Positions 1 to 11,711 of a DNA stretch of 64,000 nt are shown piece by piece. Under the pieces are notes generated by a model that did not search any database, was not told where the DNA came from, and saw nothing but the letters and a program-made list of their open reading frames with translations. The position numbers and the translations under genes were made by a program. Location of the stretch: positions 124,001 through 188,000 of the forward strand of contig JACTVC010000027.1 in the NCBI GenBank assembly GCA_018417955.1, given 5' to 3'. Origin of the DNA: Laccaria trichodermophora. Lineage: Eukaryota > Basidiomycota > Agaricomycetes > Agaricales > Hydnangiaceae. Positions within the stretch are counted from its first letter, which is position 1, and each line of letters starts with the position of its first letter.

Positions 1-1
1 C

Positions 2-214
2 CAGCTAAAATCAATCAATTTCGAACGCGTATTCTATGATCATGACCTTATACCCCTCGCCCATCTACTCGACGGTCTCTTTCCCTCCTTGGAAGTTGGG
101 GACGAATGTCAAACTGCGGCGAGTACCGAGCCAGAAGAATCGATACAAATGTTGAAAAATTTGTTGTTTCTCTGTCAGGATGCTCGGGCAAACCGTTTGC
201 AGGTGGTTGAATGA
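2..214 (+). CDS. 3' end of an F-box/LRR-type gene (partial, enters from left edge)
   Basis: The first 214 bases are a diverged copy of the 3' end of the gene at 615-2133. Both share the run from CAGCTAAAATC through the LLDGLFPSLE block. Read from base 2, this copy stays open and ends LFLCQDARANRLQVVE then TGA at 212-214. The downstream paralogue has one extra base near 2071-2100 and therefore ends in a different frame, so this copy probably shows the original C-terminus. The two genes look like tandem duplicates of one F-box-type family member. Function, substrate and N-terminus are outside the window; F-box assignment comes only from the paralogue. Confidence 0.6.
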   Translation, partial: QLKSINFERVFYDHDLIPLAHLLDGLFPSLEVGDECQTAASTEPEESIQMLKNLLFLCQDARANRLQVVE

Positions 215-614
215 AATCCGTTGTTGAGAGCCCACTGGTTAGGTGGTCAGAAGTGTTTCCTACGACAATCATTTTCGGCTCCATTTGTGTGCATTCCCCG
301 CCGGGCTCGAGTCCTATGTAAGGTGGGCTCCGAGGTTATGAACACGTGATGACTGAATATACGCGCTTGGTCACGGCGTGACGCAACGCGTAACAATCTC
401 GAACTCAGTGAAACCTTGAGTTGTTCCTATTTCTCTGCCTTCACGCACGTAGGGTGTTCCAGCCAGAAATTTACTGGCAGATCTATCAACTGCTTGAAGT
501 CAGTCTCGGGCCGGATACCGGTGTTTGTGGGCTAAAAAGATAAAAGAAGGAAAATCTCACACTTCCAGACTTGCCCTGCTTCCTTCTCCCATCGCTGCCA
601 ACCCCCGAGTCGAT
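215..614. other. intergenic region between two F-box-type paralogues
   Basis: No open frame or RNA gene is recognised here. The first ~80 bases are the 3' flank shared with 6845-6900 downstream of the second paralogue. The remainder should hold the promoter of the gene starting at 615, but I see no clear TATA box. Confidence 0.4.
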
Positions 615-2133
615 ATGGAGCACGCGCTACAAATGCCCGAGATTGTTCTCGAAATTTTGGAAAATTTTGAGTTCCTTGATGCAGATTCAGATTCGCAAAG
701 TCGTAATACATTGGCAACTGTCGCAAGATCTTGTAAAACCCTTTCTTCCATAGCATTGGACATTCTATGGCGGGGTCCGCTCACAATGATCCAAATATTT
801 CGTGTGATACCCAGTCTCAGGTATAATGGTACCACACAGATGTTTGTGAGTCATGCCCAGAACTCTAACGATCCTGGTACTACCTGAAGGCCTGACACAC
901 CGTTTGTAGGGCTTCAGTGGAATCATCAAGCACGAAGACTGGGTGAGGTTTGAAAGCTATACATCACGCGTTCATCAAATAGATGAAGAGGATGAAATTC
1001 CACTAGAAAATCTGGTTTTCATCCGCACAGCGCAGTATCTCCAAGGAAGGCCAATGCTTCCATCGTTGAAATCTTTATCGCTATCCGATTCACCTATCAT
1101 ACTTCCACTTCTTGTTTCGCCATCGCTACGCGACATCAATCTAGAACAAGACGATCCATCCGGTTCACAGACAACGTTAATACAAAGCATCTGCGATGGA
1201 GCGCCTTCGCTGGAGTCCTTCGGATTTTGCGGTGGCCTCGAAAAAGGTTCCTACGAGCTTCTTTCGCAGCTCCCATATCTCCATCACTTGGATATAGATG
1301 GCAATGTCATTCCAGTCGATATTATCGCATCATTCAAATCACTGACAGATTTGGAGCTAACTACGGAAATCTCAGAAACTTTCCACTACGTCGACCGCAA
1401 ACCTTTGGGGTTGCAGGGCCTTTGCAACCTCACAATTACTACCCCACTGAATTTTGTCACCTCCATGTTAAAGGCTTGCTCCAAAAGCCCGCTGCAAGAT
1501 TTAGAATGCACCATTACCACCACTACTTACACTCAGAGTGGTGTCGTGACCTTGGCAGAGTGGACGGATGCGATCATCATTATCTCGTCGTGGGCCAGCA
1601 CCTTATGGCACGTCGAACTCCAGTATGACTCCGAGACTATACCCTTCACAACGACGGTAATCGAGGGGCTTTCGTATTTACAAGGTCTCCTCAGCTGCCG
1701 CCAATTGAAGAGCCTTGTTGTCAGCAACAATTTCGCTACGCTACTCTCTGATGACGATTTTACACGTCTCTCAGCTGCGTGGCCCAATCTAGGAGAATTG
1801 GTGTTGCAAGGTGACCTTCCAAAGGATCTCGACCCGTTAGCCTCAAAGGCGTCGCTCGAGATTATCGCAAAATGCCTTCCCAAATTACGCGTTTTGGATG
1901 TACCACTGGATTTACGTGGGATATCCCTAACAGAATCGCGTCTCCTCGCTTCACACCAGCTAAAATCAATCAATTTCGAACGCGTGTACTACGACGACGA
2001 CCTTATACCTCTTGCCCGTCTACTCGACGGTCTCTTTCCCTCCTTGGAAGTTGAGGGTGAATGTCAAACTTGTAGCGTGTACCAACACAGCAGGTCCAAT
2101 ACAAATGTTGAACAATTTGTTGTTTCTCTGTAA
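615..2133 (+). CDS. F-box/LRR-like protein, two exons, 3' end disrupted by a copia element
   Basis: Start chosen at ATG 615 because MEHALQMPEIVLEILENF is the usual opening of agaric F-box proteins. It is followed by TLATVARSCKTL and ALDILWRGP, the F-box-like helices. Intron 821-917 (CAG|GTATAA ... TTCAG) joins phase 2 and gives IPSLS|GIIKHEDWVRF; exon 2 is open from 918. The rest is a leucine-rich, repeat-poor body (SLKSLSLSD, LRDINLEQ, ELVLQGDLP) typical of the family. Such proteins usually act as SCF ubiquitin-ligase adaptors through Skp1, but no substrate can be inferred. The LTR begins inside codon 2128-2130 and supplies the stop TAA at 2131-2133. The displaced original end lies at 6806-6844 (eleven more sense codons then TGA). 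Compared with the paralogue at 2-214 this copy already carried a +1 frameshift near 2071-2100. Confidence 0.7.
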
Positions 2134-2272
2134 AGAGGACAAGACGACCAGTCATCAGTAGTTAAGATGTCACACATAGTTACACGGTAAACAGTGTAGT
2201 CACGCATAATAATAAGCGCGTCTCACTTGAACGCCCATCTACGCTGGTGCTCTGCACTATCGTTTCCTAACA
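2129..2272 (+). repeat. 5' LTR of copia element
   Basis: 144-bp LTR beginning TGTAAAGAGG and ending CCTAACA. Its first bases create the TAA stop now used by the upstream F-box-type gene. Confidence 0.93.
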
Positions 2273-2284
2273 GGTTATGGGCCC
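2273..2284 (+). other. primer-binding site matching the anticodon region of initiator tRNA-Met
   Basis: GGTTATGGGCCC immediately follows the LTR. It is complementary to the anticodon stem-loop (GGGCCCATAACC) of eukaryotic initiator tRNA-Met, not to a tRNA 3' CCA end. Drosophila copia uses the same site and is primed by a 5' half-tRNA fragment, so half-tRNA priming is inferred here. Confidence 0.8.
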
Positions 2285-2410
2285 CGGTCCTACAAATCAT
2301 CTCCTGACACTGATCTGGGCTTAATATCACACTCTTAACAACCTTAACTGCATCAAATATCTTTGCTTCATTTCTGCACCATCTGAGACATTGTCGACCA
2401 CTTCTCAAAC

Positions 2411-5400
2411 ATGCCAGAAAGCTCGACAACTGCCTCTACGACGTCTGCAGAATCAACTAATACACCAAGTATTCCACTCATCAAAACCCGCGAGGGCGCC
2501 ATTACCAAAGTAACTGGTGATGGACTCACTGGTCCAAATTGGGTTACATGGCGTGTCCGAATGATGTCACTCCTCGCACTATGTGAGGTCGAACCATACG
2601 TCCTTGGCGAGATTCCACAACCAAGTCGCGACCAAGATCCAGTTGGCCACGACAATTGGAAAAAGAATGACAATTACGCTAAGCATTTAATTACTCAAAA
2701 CGTTGCAGATGAACCGCTTGTCCATATACAGCATCGTTCTTCTTCACATGAAGCCTGGCGTAACCTCGAAGCTATCTATGAGGATAAAAGCCAGGAGACA
2801 GCAGTCGCCATCATACGTAACCTCTGGCATACAACCGCTGAAGAAGACGACGACATAAGCGAACATCTGACAACCCTCAAGAAATATTGGGAACGTCTCA
2901 ACCTGGTCGACGACAACAACTTCAAGATCCCTGAAGTACAATTCAAAATCGCCATCATCTCCTCTTTACCACCTTCCTGGGACAACTTCACGCGACCGTA
3001 CATTAGCATCCAAAAGGGTGATACGGCAGACCCTAAGGTTCACGCGACATCCCAGGAACTAATCGGAGTCCTTAAGGAGGAGAATGTCCGACGTTTGCGT
3101 CGTACCGGGAAGATTCAAAAACAAGAAGTCGTTCACCAAACCAAAATCACCAAGCCTGCCCTAGCGAGTCGCATGACGGATGCCGAGCGCTGTGGCCAAT
3201 GTGGGATGCGAAGTCACAAGACTAAAGACTGCAGATTCCTAGGCCAAAATAAGTGCGGCATCTGTGAACGATTCGGCCACAAAACCGAAGACTGCTACTC
3301 ACAGAAGGCGAAGGATCTCAAGCGAAAGTCGGGATGGAACCCCAACAAGAACACAACCAAGAAACAGAAGTTAACGGACAAACGTAAGGAAGAGACGAAT
3401 GAGGGGGAGGAAAAAAGTGACCAGGATGACGACGAACACCTTGTGTTCACCGTCTATGAGTCCGAGTCCCCCGAAATCACGTTCGACGATTCTGAGGATG
3501 GTCAAGTTTTTAACTTCGATAATTCTAATGTATACAATTCTGATGAAATCGATACTCGACTTATCTTTTATAACTGGCTCGCCGACAGTGCAACAACCTC
3601 GCATGTCTGTAATCGACGTGAAGCTTTCACGAGCTTCCACCCATTAACTGCCACAACAGTGACAGGGGTAGGAAACTTAGAAACAAAAGCTGAAGGACGA
3701 GGTACCGTTGTACTGACATCTTGGTGTAATAGCCGAAAATATATTCTCGAACTCGAGAATGTCCTTTATATCCCCAACAACCGCAATAATCTAATTGCTC
3801 TCAGTAAATGGGAGCAAGCAGGGAGAAAATTTAAAGGAGAAGGGGGAGTACTATCTCTCATCACAAAAAATGGTATACCCGTCGCACAAGGCACCAAAGT
3901 AGGGAACAACCTCTACAAAATGAAGGTGGCCGTGCGCGAACCAAAGACAAAACTTCCAAAGAACAAGACCGAAACCCCCCAAATCTTTTCGGTCAATGAA
4001 CCAGCTCAAAGCTGGGAAACATGGCATAAACGATTTGGCCATATAGGCTATCGAAGGCTACAACACATGTTAGACAAAAATCTAGTCGAAGGCTTCAACG
4101 TCGACACCCAATCCCAAAAGCCTGAATGCATAGCATGTACCGAATCGAAACAAACTGTGGAACCATTCAGTAAAAATACTGAACGGAAAACTGAACCCGG
4201 AGAACTTACTCATATCGACGTATGGGGCAAATATAGTATCACATCCATCAACGGAAATCAATACTATATCCTATTCGTCGATGACTCCGAGAAATACAGC
4301 ACCACGGAATTCCTAAAACAAAAGGGACAAGCTAGTCAAAAGGTCAAAGAGTATTTAACGTACCTCAAAACACAGGATAAAAGGCCAAAGGCAATCCGTG
4401 TTGACCGAGGAAAAGAATTCGTTAACGACGACCTAAAGACTTGGTGTCGGGAACAGGGGATAGAAATCCAAATGACCGCACCTTACTCACCTTCCCAAAA
4501 CGGGGTAGCCGAGCGCATGAATCGAACAATTGTCGAACCTGCTCGTGCGATGTTACGTGGTTTACCCGAATTTTTATGGGAATACGCCATCAACCATGCT
4601 TCATATCTTCGAAATCGAACATACACGAAAACTCTAAACAATAAAACACCATATGAGATGAGGTTTAAAGCAAAACCAAATGTATCTCACTTACGAGAAT
4701 TTGGAGCTCCCGTTTGGGTCCTACTTCAAGGTCAAAAGGAACCACGGAAGATGGAAACCAAATCAAGACGACGAATATTTGTCGGCTACGAAGATGGATC
4801 AAAATCCGTCAAATATTATAATGCGGAAACCCGCAAAATACTTACATCTCGAAATTTTCGTTTCCTATCTCTCACAAATGACGAAACCCCACCAGAACCA
4901 ATAATCATGGAACCTGATGTAGCTGGTAAGGGGGAGTCTGGGGGAAGCACGCAGCCAACATCAGGCAATCAAAGCGATAGCCTAAAACGGAAACGAGATG
5001 ACGAAGGTGAAGAACAGAACAAAAGACGTACCCGAGGAAAACACATTGACTACCAATATCTTCAGAATCCCTTTCCCGATGAGGAAGAAGAAACCAATGA
5101 AACTCTCCTACCATCAAATGAGGAGCTATACGCCATCATAGCCGGTGACGAATTCACGACGTTAAAGGATGCCCAAAAATCCTTAGATTGGCCGGAATGG
5201 GAAGAGGCGATCCACAACGAACTAACCCAACTCCAACACATGGGGACATGGAGATTAGTCACAAAACCACCGGACGCCGTCCCGATAGCCAACAAGTGGA
5301 CATTCATAAAGAAAAGAAACAAGGCTGGCGACATAATCAAATATAAAGCTCGCTTGGTGGCAAAGGGATGCGCACAACGACCTGGATACGATTACGTCGA

Positions 5401-6650
5401 AACCTTCTCACCCGTTGTCCGAATGGAAACTGTTCGAGCAATATTGGCATTAGTGCCAACGAAAGGCTTGAAAATCCAACAAATGGACGTAAAAGGAGCA
5501 TACCTAAACGGAGTATTGAAGGAAAAGGTCTATATGCGCCAACCTGAGGGATATGAGGATAAAACAGGCCGGGTGTGCGAATTAGTCAAGACCCTATACG
5601 GCCTAAAACAGTCAGGCCGAGAATGGAATAAAGAGTTTGACGAGAAACTCAAGGAATTTGGTTTTCAACGTTCGCGTTCCGATCCGTGCGTCTACATCAA
5701 ACGCGATGGTGATGAAGCAATCTTCATTACAGTTTGGGTCGACGACATACTCCTATTTGCGACATCCGATGAGCTCATGGAGCGAATAAAATCGGAATTA
5801 CGCACCCAATGGGAAATGACCGATCTTGGTGAACCAACCAAGATTATCGGCGTCGAAATTACCCAAACTGACACATCCATCACCATCTCACAAAAGCGTG
5901 GCAACGCCAATGGATCTCAACCTAAAATTGCAACCGAATCCTGACGGAAACGAAGGAAATCGAAGCAACTCCTTCGCAAGACTTCTCGGAGAGCTCCAAT
6001 ATCTTGCAAATTGCACAAGACCCGATATATCGTTTACCGTGAACCGGCTGGCTGCCTACACTGCCAATCCAAGTCTTCAGCACGTCATGGCAGCGAAACG
6101 AATACTACGTTACTTAGCTGGAACCAAGAACCTTGGCATCACCTACTCCAAGACATCCAACAATCCTCACGAAAACTCCAATATATTTTATGGATTTGCC
6201 GATGCTGCCTATGCTAACCACGAAGATCACAAGTCAACATCAGGCTATGTCTTCTTAACAGCAGGGGGAGCAATTACCTGGAAATCCAAGAAGCAAACAA
6301 CTATTGCCCTCTCGTCAACGCAAGCGGAATACGTTGCCCTATCCGAAGCTGGGCGCGAAGCCTGTTGGCTCCGAAACCTATATCAGGAACTAGGTTATCC
6401 CCAAGAGTATCCTACTCTCATAAAGGGGGACAACGATGGCTCGATTTCGATGGCGAAGAACCCACAATTCCATAATCGGAGCAAACATATTGCAATCCGA
6501 TGGCATTGGATTAGGGAACTCGTCGAAAACAACCTAATAGAAATTGAAAGCTGTCGTGATCCAGATCAAACAGCCGACGTACTTACCAAAGCTCTTCCGC
6601 GCCCGAAACATACAAAACATATCTTGGAAATGGGACTGGCTTCGACTTGA
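2411..6650 (+). pseudogene. copia gag-pol polyprotein, disrupted near the RT/RNase H junction
   Basis: ATG 2411 opens a 1177-codon frame. Two CCHC knuckles of form CX2CX4HX4C start near residues 261 and 282 (CGQCGMRSHKTKDC, CGICERFGHKTEDC). The protease motif ADSATTSH has its Asp near residue 392. Integrase has an HHCC finger (WHKRFGH ... CIAC) and D603/D665/E701 with the expected 35-residue D-E gap. RT begins near KARLVAKG (residue 979) with the catalytic WVDD at 1111-1112. After TISQK the frame changes: RNase H (ADAAYAN, STQAEY) continues in the next frame to 6650. About 17 residues normally found between TISQK and VATPMD are absent, so a deletion of roughly 50 bp, not a programmed slip, best explains the break. 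Reverse transcription by this copy alone is therefore doubtful. Confidence 0.85.
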
Positions 6651-6657
6651 GGGGGAG

Positions 6658-6801
6658 TGTAAAGAGGACAAGACGACCAGTCATCAGTAGTTAAGATGTC
6701 ACACATAGTTACACGGTAAACAGTGTAGTCACGCATAATAATAAGCGCGTCTCACTTGAACGCCCATCTACGCTGGTGCTCTGCACTATCGTTTCCTAAC
6801 A
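6658..6801 (+). repeat. 3' LTR of copia element
   Basis: Identical by eye to 2129-2272; followed by TTCTC and the displaced 3' end of the F-box-type gene. Confidence 0.93.
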
Positions 6802-6844
6802 TTCTCTGTCGGGTTGCTCGGGCAAACCGTTTGCAGGTGGTTGA

Positions 6845-7655
6845 ATGAAAGCTCTTGTTGAGAGCTCACTGGCTAGGCAGCGAAGTTTCTCCTAGAAAAA
6901 TATAACCTGTGTTGACTTGAAAATGAGATAAGATAAGATCTCGACCTGACGTCACTGAGCCTGCAGCGACAAGGTCTATCGGGTTCTCGACGTCGACCCC
7001 TGTCAACCCTTGAATATATACATGACCATGGGTCTTCGGTATAAGCACAGGCTTCAACATTGGTGTACACCCACTCAAATTGCTACCATATGGATATCAG
7101 TTGACCACTTCGACTAGATTACTTGTAATCTACTCTCATCACAAACCCTCGATATACAACGAACAAGATCATATTGATAACGCCTCTCACTGCAACAGGC
7201 CAGAGCGGGTAATGACGAGCTCCATAGCCTTGGTACGCAAGAAAAATGGCAGCATTTCCACCTCAAGCGCTACAAGAAAAAGGTATCGATCGCCGTGATT
7301 GGAGAGTTATTGTAACGTGCTGGCTATCGCTCACGTTGCCAGCTTCGCCCTGGTGTGCCTAGGAAATTGCGCCAATCGATTTGCATTCGATTTCACTGGG
7401 TCCGCTCCCCTTTGGAAGGTAGAGCATATAGGACAACGTGTTTGAAGGGCGATTCATAAAGTTCGAACCAGATGACTAGCCGGCAAGCGTGCGACGCTGG
7501 ACGCAGATATCGCCTTAACTGATTGATTGAACTTACCCTTTAGTCGACATGAAATGACGACAAGTTGTCCAAAGTCACGTCCATGATAATTTGTACATAG
7601 AACACCACATTTAACAGTAGGAATCTTCTTCTTCTTTAAGTACACCTGAGACCTT
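6845..7655. other. region without recognised genes
   Basis: The first ~50 bases match the 3' flank of the left-edge paralogue. The remainder contains only short frames with no family resemblance. The last part is the 3' flank of the cyclophilin gene. Confidence 0.4.
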
Positions 7656-8310
7656 TTAAACGACACCAGAATCGGCGATGGTGACCTTCTTTTTCAGTGA
7701 GCCGGATGCGGAGCCAAGCCCCTCAATGAGCTTGACGAGCGCGAAATTCTCAACAACCTCGCCTAAGATATAGCATTCAGAGTGAGTACTCAATCGATGA
7801 TAGCGTAAACTCAAATTGCGCACCGAAAACGACGTGAGCGCCGTCCAGCCACGATGTGACGACAGTGGTGATGAAGAATTGGGATCCGTTGGTGTTCTTG
7901 CCGGCGTTAGCCATGGACAAGAGACCAGGCTTGGTGTGCTTGATCTTGAAGTTCTCATCTACAAAGAACATATATCACACATCCCTCCGCAGCCCGTAAG
8001 CGCAGATCGTACCAGCAAACTTCTCGCCATAGATCGACTTGCCACCGGTCCCATTGCCCCTGGTGAAATCTCCGCCCTGGAGCATGAACTGAGGGATCAC
8101 ACGGTGGAAGCTCGATCCCTTGTATCCATATCCATGCTCCCCCGTGGCAAGCTCGCGGAAGTTCTTCGTGGTCCTGGGGACGACATCGTCGTACAACTTG
8201 AACACGATGCGACCAGCTGGCTGGTTGTCGATGGAGATATCGAACTGCGACACAAGTTAGCCTGTTCGATGAATGCAGCGAACGCAGGGACTTACGAAAA
8301 CGTTGGCCAT
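7656..8310 (-). CDS. CPR1: cyclophilin A-type peptidyl-prolyl cis-trans isomerase
   Basis: Complement of joined exons 8296-8310, 8013-8244, 7824-7958 and 7656-7762, giving 162 aa, exactly the usual cyclophilin A length. Exon 1 is only MANVF. Introns are 51, 54 and 61 nt; the first has a CTAAC branch site and the third a GTGCGC donor. Visible hallmarks are the [14 protein letters not shown] catalytic block (Arg of FHR, Phe and Gln of FMLQGGD), [25 protein letters not shown] and the tryptophan in TSWLDG that contacts cyclosporin. The enzyme catalyses prolyl isomerisation during folding in the cytosol (and nucleus); no targeting signal is seen. Near the C-terminus [17 protein letters not shown] differs from the common consensus but keeps the frame. 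It appears intact and functional. Confidence 0.95.
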
Positions 8311-9350
8311 GATAAAAAGTTGGTGGTAATAGATGATAGATAAGGATCGATGGAAATGCGCAATCTGAACAGATTGTGTCTCTTATACAGTTCGGCGAGT
8401 TCCGGTACCGGAGATGATCAAGCGGAGTTCGGATCTGCTGTATCACGTTTGTCATTCCACATATCGAAATGTTACTACGAATCAAATTGAGGCGAGAATA
8501 AGCTTCATTGCATTTCTACATAAGCCTCAGATTTTCCTGACCTATTTTTTTTTTTGGTAAACTAAAGCCGTCTTTCGCCCCACCAGTGTCATATACACAG
8601 TATGCCTCCTCAAAAGTAGGCAAAAGCACGTCTCGGCGTAAATGTCATTACACCTGTCAGCGTCGCCATGTTGATTATCGGATCGCCGTTCCTATCGTGT
8701 TGTCATTTTTGGAAGGGGGGCGCACGGTGGTGAGGTTCCACTTAGTATTAGGGTCTCTGAGCAACCTTAGAGTCTAGAGCGACGATTTGAGAGACTAAAG
8801 AAGGGATTGACCAGAATTTATTCATGGGAAAAGCTTGAGAAATTATTACTGTCTAACACGAACATAGGTGGACGCAAAGAACTCACTGGTTGAAAAAAGA
8901 ACGAATCAATGATATCGCAAGCTTCACAAACCGGATCTATACATCAAGAAATAGGACGTAAAGGATACTCATGTCTCCAATGCAGAAGCCTCGCCGAAAT
9001 AGGTTTCTCCGTGACAAGTTGTATGTGGTCTGTGTGGATTTATCAATGGATCATTCCTCACGCTATAGATTCGTGAATCGTGGAAGAATCGACTTGACGC
9101 GGGTTTGTGTGAACCTTGGTCATTGTCGTAGATAGTATAAAGAAAGCCTAAGACAAATAATGAAATCAAAGTAACTACAATTTTCCCAGCACGTAGAACT
9201 CATCTCATGATCAGTCAAAGAAAAAAAAGCCCCGAACGTATGGCCAACCTGCATAAAACACGATTTGCACAAATGAGGGCGTTCACATGGAAGCAAAACA
9301 GACATCACGCCTTCTCCAAGTTGCAAATAGTCGAACTTTCAAATTTACCA
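8311..9350. other. upstream region of cyclophilin gene, no recognised gene
   Basis: Contains the 5' flank of cyclophilin and an A/T-rich stretch near 8545. No convincing coding segment was found beyond it. Confidence 0.35.
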
Positions 9351-10014
9351 TCAGCCTGAAGCGGGATCGGATATATGGCGGTTGTATGACGATGAAAGAT
9401 CTATCAGCAAAAGCGATACTAAGCTCGGCACGCAACGCTTAAACTCACCCTCGATGAGTCTAGTGGCGGGTTGGTGGCCTGCTTCGCACCAGCGATAAGT
9501 CCTCGCCAGGTTAATTCTGGTTCTCAGTTCCTCTGAGGCGGAGCCAGCACGATACAGGGTTTTGCGACCTGTAGCTCTATTTCAGTCAATCAACAACTCT
9601 CGATAACGGAGTTTCGGACTAGTAGATTTGCGCACGCATGATATGCAAGAAGTCAGCAGACCCTCTTATTTCACCTGCTCAGCTGCGTCGTGAGAAAAGA
9701 ATTTGGGTTCCCATATTCCACGCATCGTCATAAGCCGCCGATGATAAGCGCAATTCACAGGATGGACCCCGTGAGGCGACTGCGCAATCTAGGTGCAAGA
9801 TTTGGTTTTTCGGTAATCATTTTACGAATTTAGGTTTTCAGATTGAACTTCAGCCTTGAAAAAATTTCCTTAGGTGGAATTCATTAAGAACTTACGCCAG
9901 CCTGAGGCGTCAGAACTTGCAGACCCCATACACAAAAAATAGGATAACTCACCACGACCTCACGCATTCATCACCAGTCTCAGGTCGATACGCCTCACTA
10001 TAGCTAGCCTTCAT
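9351..10014 (-). CDS. possible small multi-exon gene, unrecognised
   Basis: Several GTGAGT/GTAAGT-type donors lie in series on this strand. ATG 10014 opens MKASYSEAYRPETGDECVR and runs to a GTGAGT donor near 9952. A 116-nt segment at about 9452-9567 reads RKTLYRAGSASEEL ... HQPATRLIE. It then splices through a 48-nt intron with good borders to LSSSYNRHISDPASG and a TGA at 9351-9353. I could not join the middle exons in one frame without a stop near 9680. It may be a real gene with unusual splicing, a pseudogene or chance. No domain recognised. Confidence 0.2.
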
Positions 10015-10789
10015 GGCGCTTGCATTCAACACCAAGGAACGGTGCTCGCACCTGTGGACCAAGGACGCCAGATTTCAACGTGATATTTGGAAAGTAAACT
10101 TGGGCATTGGTGCTCCAACTTCCGTGTCCAGCGTCGAGAAGATTGGAAAGAGAGGCGTAAGGAGGGGATAGGATGGAGATCATTTGTCAAGTAAAAAGTA
10201 AGTATTATTACTGTATGCTAAGAGAGAGCCTGAACCTTGAAGAGAACCGTGAGTCTGTATTTGTGCGTGCTTGACCACTGGCACCCGAAATCCTATAAAC
10301 CTACACAAACAACATATCTTCTCTCGTCAGTCTCTCGTCTTCCTTTTCGCGCCTCCCTCTCTTCAACAACTGTCCTCCACTGCCGCTCCGGCTCATTTTT
10401 TTGAAATGGCGACAGCGGTTGTCGCCAGTGTTTTTATAACTGAATACATGTTGATGCTGGGCTGCACTGCCTCGTCGGACTATGTAACATTAGCTGCCAC
10501 GGTCACCCACAGAAGCCCACAGTGCACCGCCCAGCTCAAGCAGCGCCGGACATGTCAGTTTAAATCGAAGAAAACTTCCCTTCAAAATATCTGGTTACTG
10601 GACGTTGAGTGGCATCAATTCTCCCCAATCTCGATTCTCCCTTCCAAGCTTCAAACTTACTTTCTGTCGATTCATTGCCCACATGTCCATTTCTGGAACC
10701 AGTCTCTTTCGATTGGAGAAGGGTTATCAAGGGTCCACTTCCTTCGTCTCATGCGCTGATGGATCCTACCTTGGCACGAAGACTTACTT

Positions 10790-11711
10790 CATACCCTCAG
10801 TTTCGATGGTCACAGAGGTCGTTGAATCCATGCTCTCCCAGTTTCAGCCACGAGAAAATGCCCATTATATTTCCATCCCACATTCTTATCTGTTAGACGC
10901 TGGCGATTCTACCATTATCCGTCATTCTCTGAATGCAATAAACCGGTCTATTTGCCGGCTTTCCGTGAATAATATCCTGTGGCTCATAGGGAAGCCTACT
11001 TCGGAACACTTCCTCACGACGAGAGTGTCATCTATGTCATGTTCCTCAATTTCTGCCCTGGTTTTATAGCCTCCGACCTTCTCGTGGGCACCTATCACGA
11101 TGGGGAGCGTAAAACCTGCGAAATTCGTCATAGAGTCGTTCCCCCTATTCAAGATACCTCTATAGAGGAAGCGATAATCAGAGTGGCGGTTTTTGCCTGT
11201 GAACCACCGCTTCATCGCATAGTCCTCAATAACCCCCCCTCTGTCCCTCACTCAATTGGTGCACACCGTTCTTTCTGAGAATTATCCCGAGATTCCTGTT
11301 ATTGCGGTTTCAGCCTCAGACCTCTCCCAGGCGCTAGCCAAATATCAGTACCTGAAATCATGCCTTCAGAGCAAACCATGGCGAGTGACTTCTGCAAGGT
11401 TCATCCCTCTGCCTATCTGCATCGCCTCCCCCGCAGGTGTTGCCATGCCCCTGGGAGATCGACCTGGTTGTATGAGATGTCTCAATGAAAGGATCTTCAC
11501 CAGTTCAGTTGACAATCAAACTACTGCCACAGTGCGACTATTGTTGGGCGACCACCCTCTCGCAAAGGATAACCTTGAACGGGGTGACGTTGTTTTGGAA
11601 GGATTGAAACCAATACCAAAGGGTGTTTCTCGCATCAAAGTCTCCGTGGATATGCCCTCGCAAGATGGGTTTTTAGACATGCAACTCCAAGTGTTTCTTG
11701 AGATCTGCTAG
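10790..11711 (+). pseudogene. diverged Hsp70-like gene remnant
   Basis: The last segment reads VDNQTTATVRLLLGDH then LAKDNLERGDVVLEGL and PIPKGVSRIKVSVDM, the order and spacing of the Hsp70 substrate-binding beta domain. Upstream, LVHTVLSENYPEIPV matches the end of the actin-like ATPase domain, and ENAHYISIPHSYLLDAGDS matches the ITVPAYFND region. The match moves from frame 0 to frame 2 near 10970 and back near 11235 at a run of seven C, so at least two frameshifts are needed; splice sites do not explain them well. The N-terminal ATP-binding loops are not recognisable. Agarics carry many Hsp70-like genes, so this is probably a decayed family member; stop TAG at 11709-11711. Confidence 0.5.

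Larger units (their letters stand above)
2129..6801 (+). mobile_element. Ty1/copia LTR retrotransposon, 4673 bp, young insertion
   Basis: Direct repeats 2129-2272 and 6658-6801 are 144 bp, start TG, end CA and look identical base for base. The 5-bp target duplication TTCTC occurs at 2124-2128 and 6802-6806. The primer-binding site follows the 5' LTR directly, and a polypurine tract GAGGGGGAG lies at 6649-6657 against the 3' LTR. Internal order is gag, protease, integrase, reverse transcriptase, RNase H, which is copia rather than gypsy. Identical LTRs imply a recent insertion, yet pol is broken (see the gag-pol entry). It sits in the last codons of an F-box-type gene in the same orientation. 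Confidence 0.95.

Noticed and set aside
5826..6650. Second copia frame as a programmed frameshift product
   Set aside because: Residues expected between the RT end and VATPMD are missing at the switch, which fits a deletion better than ribosomal slippage.
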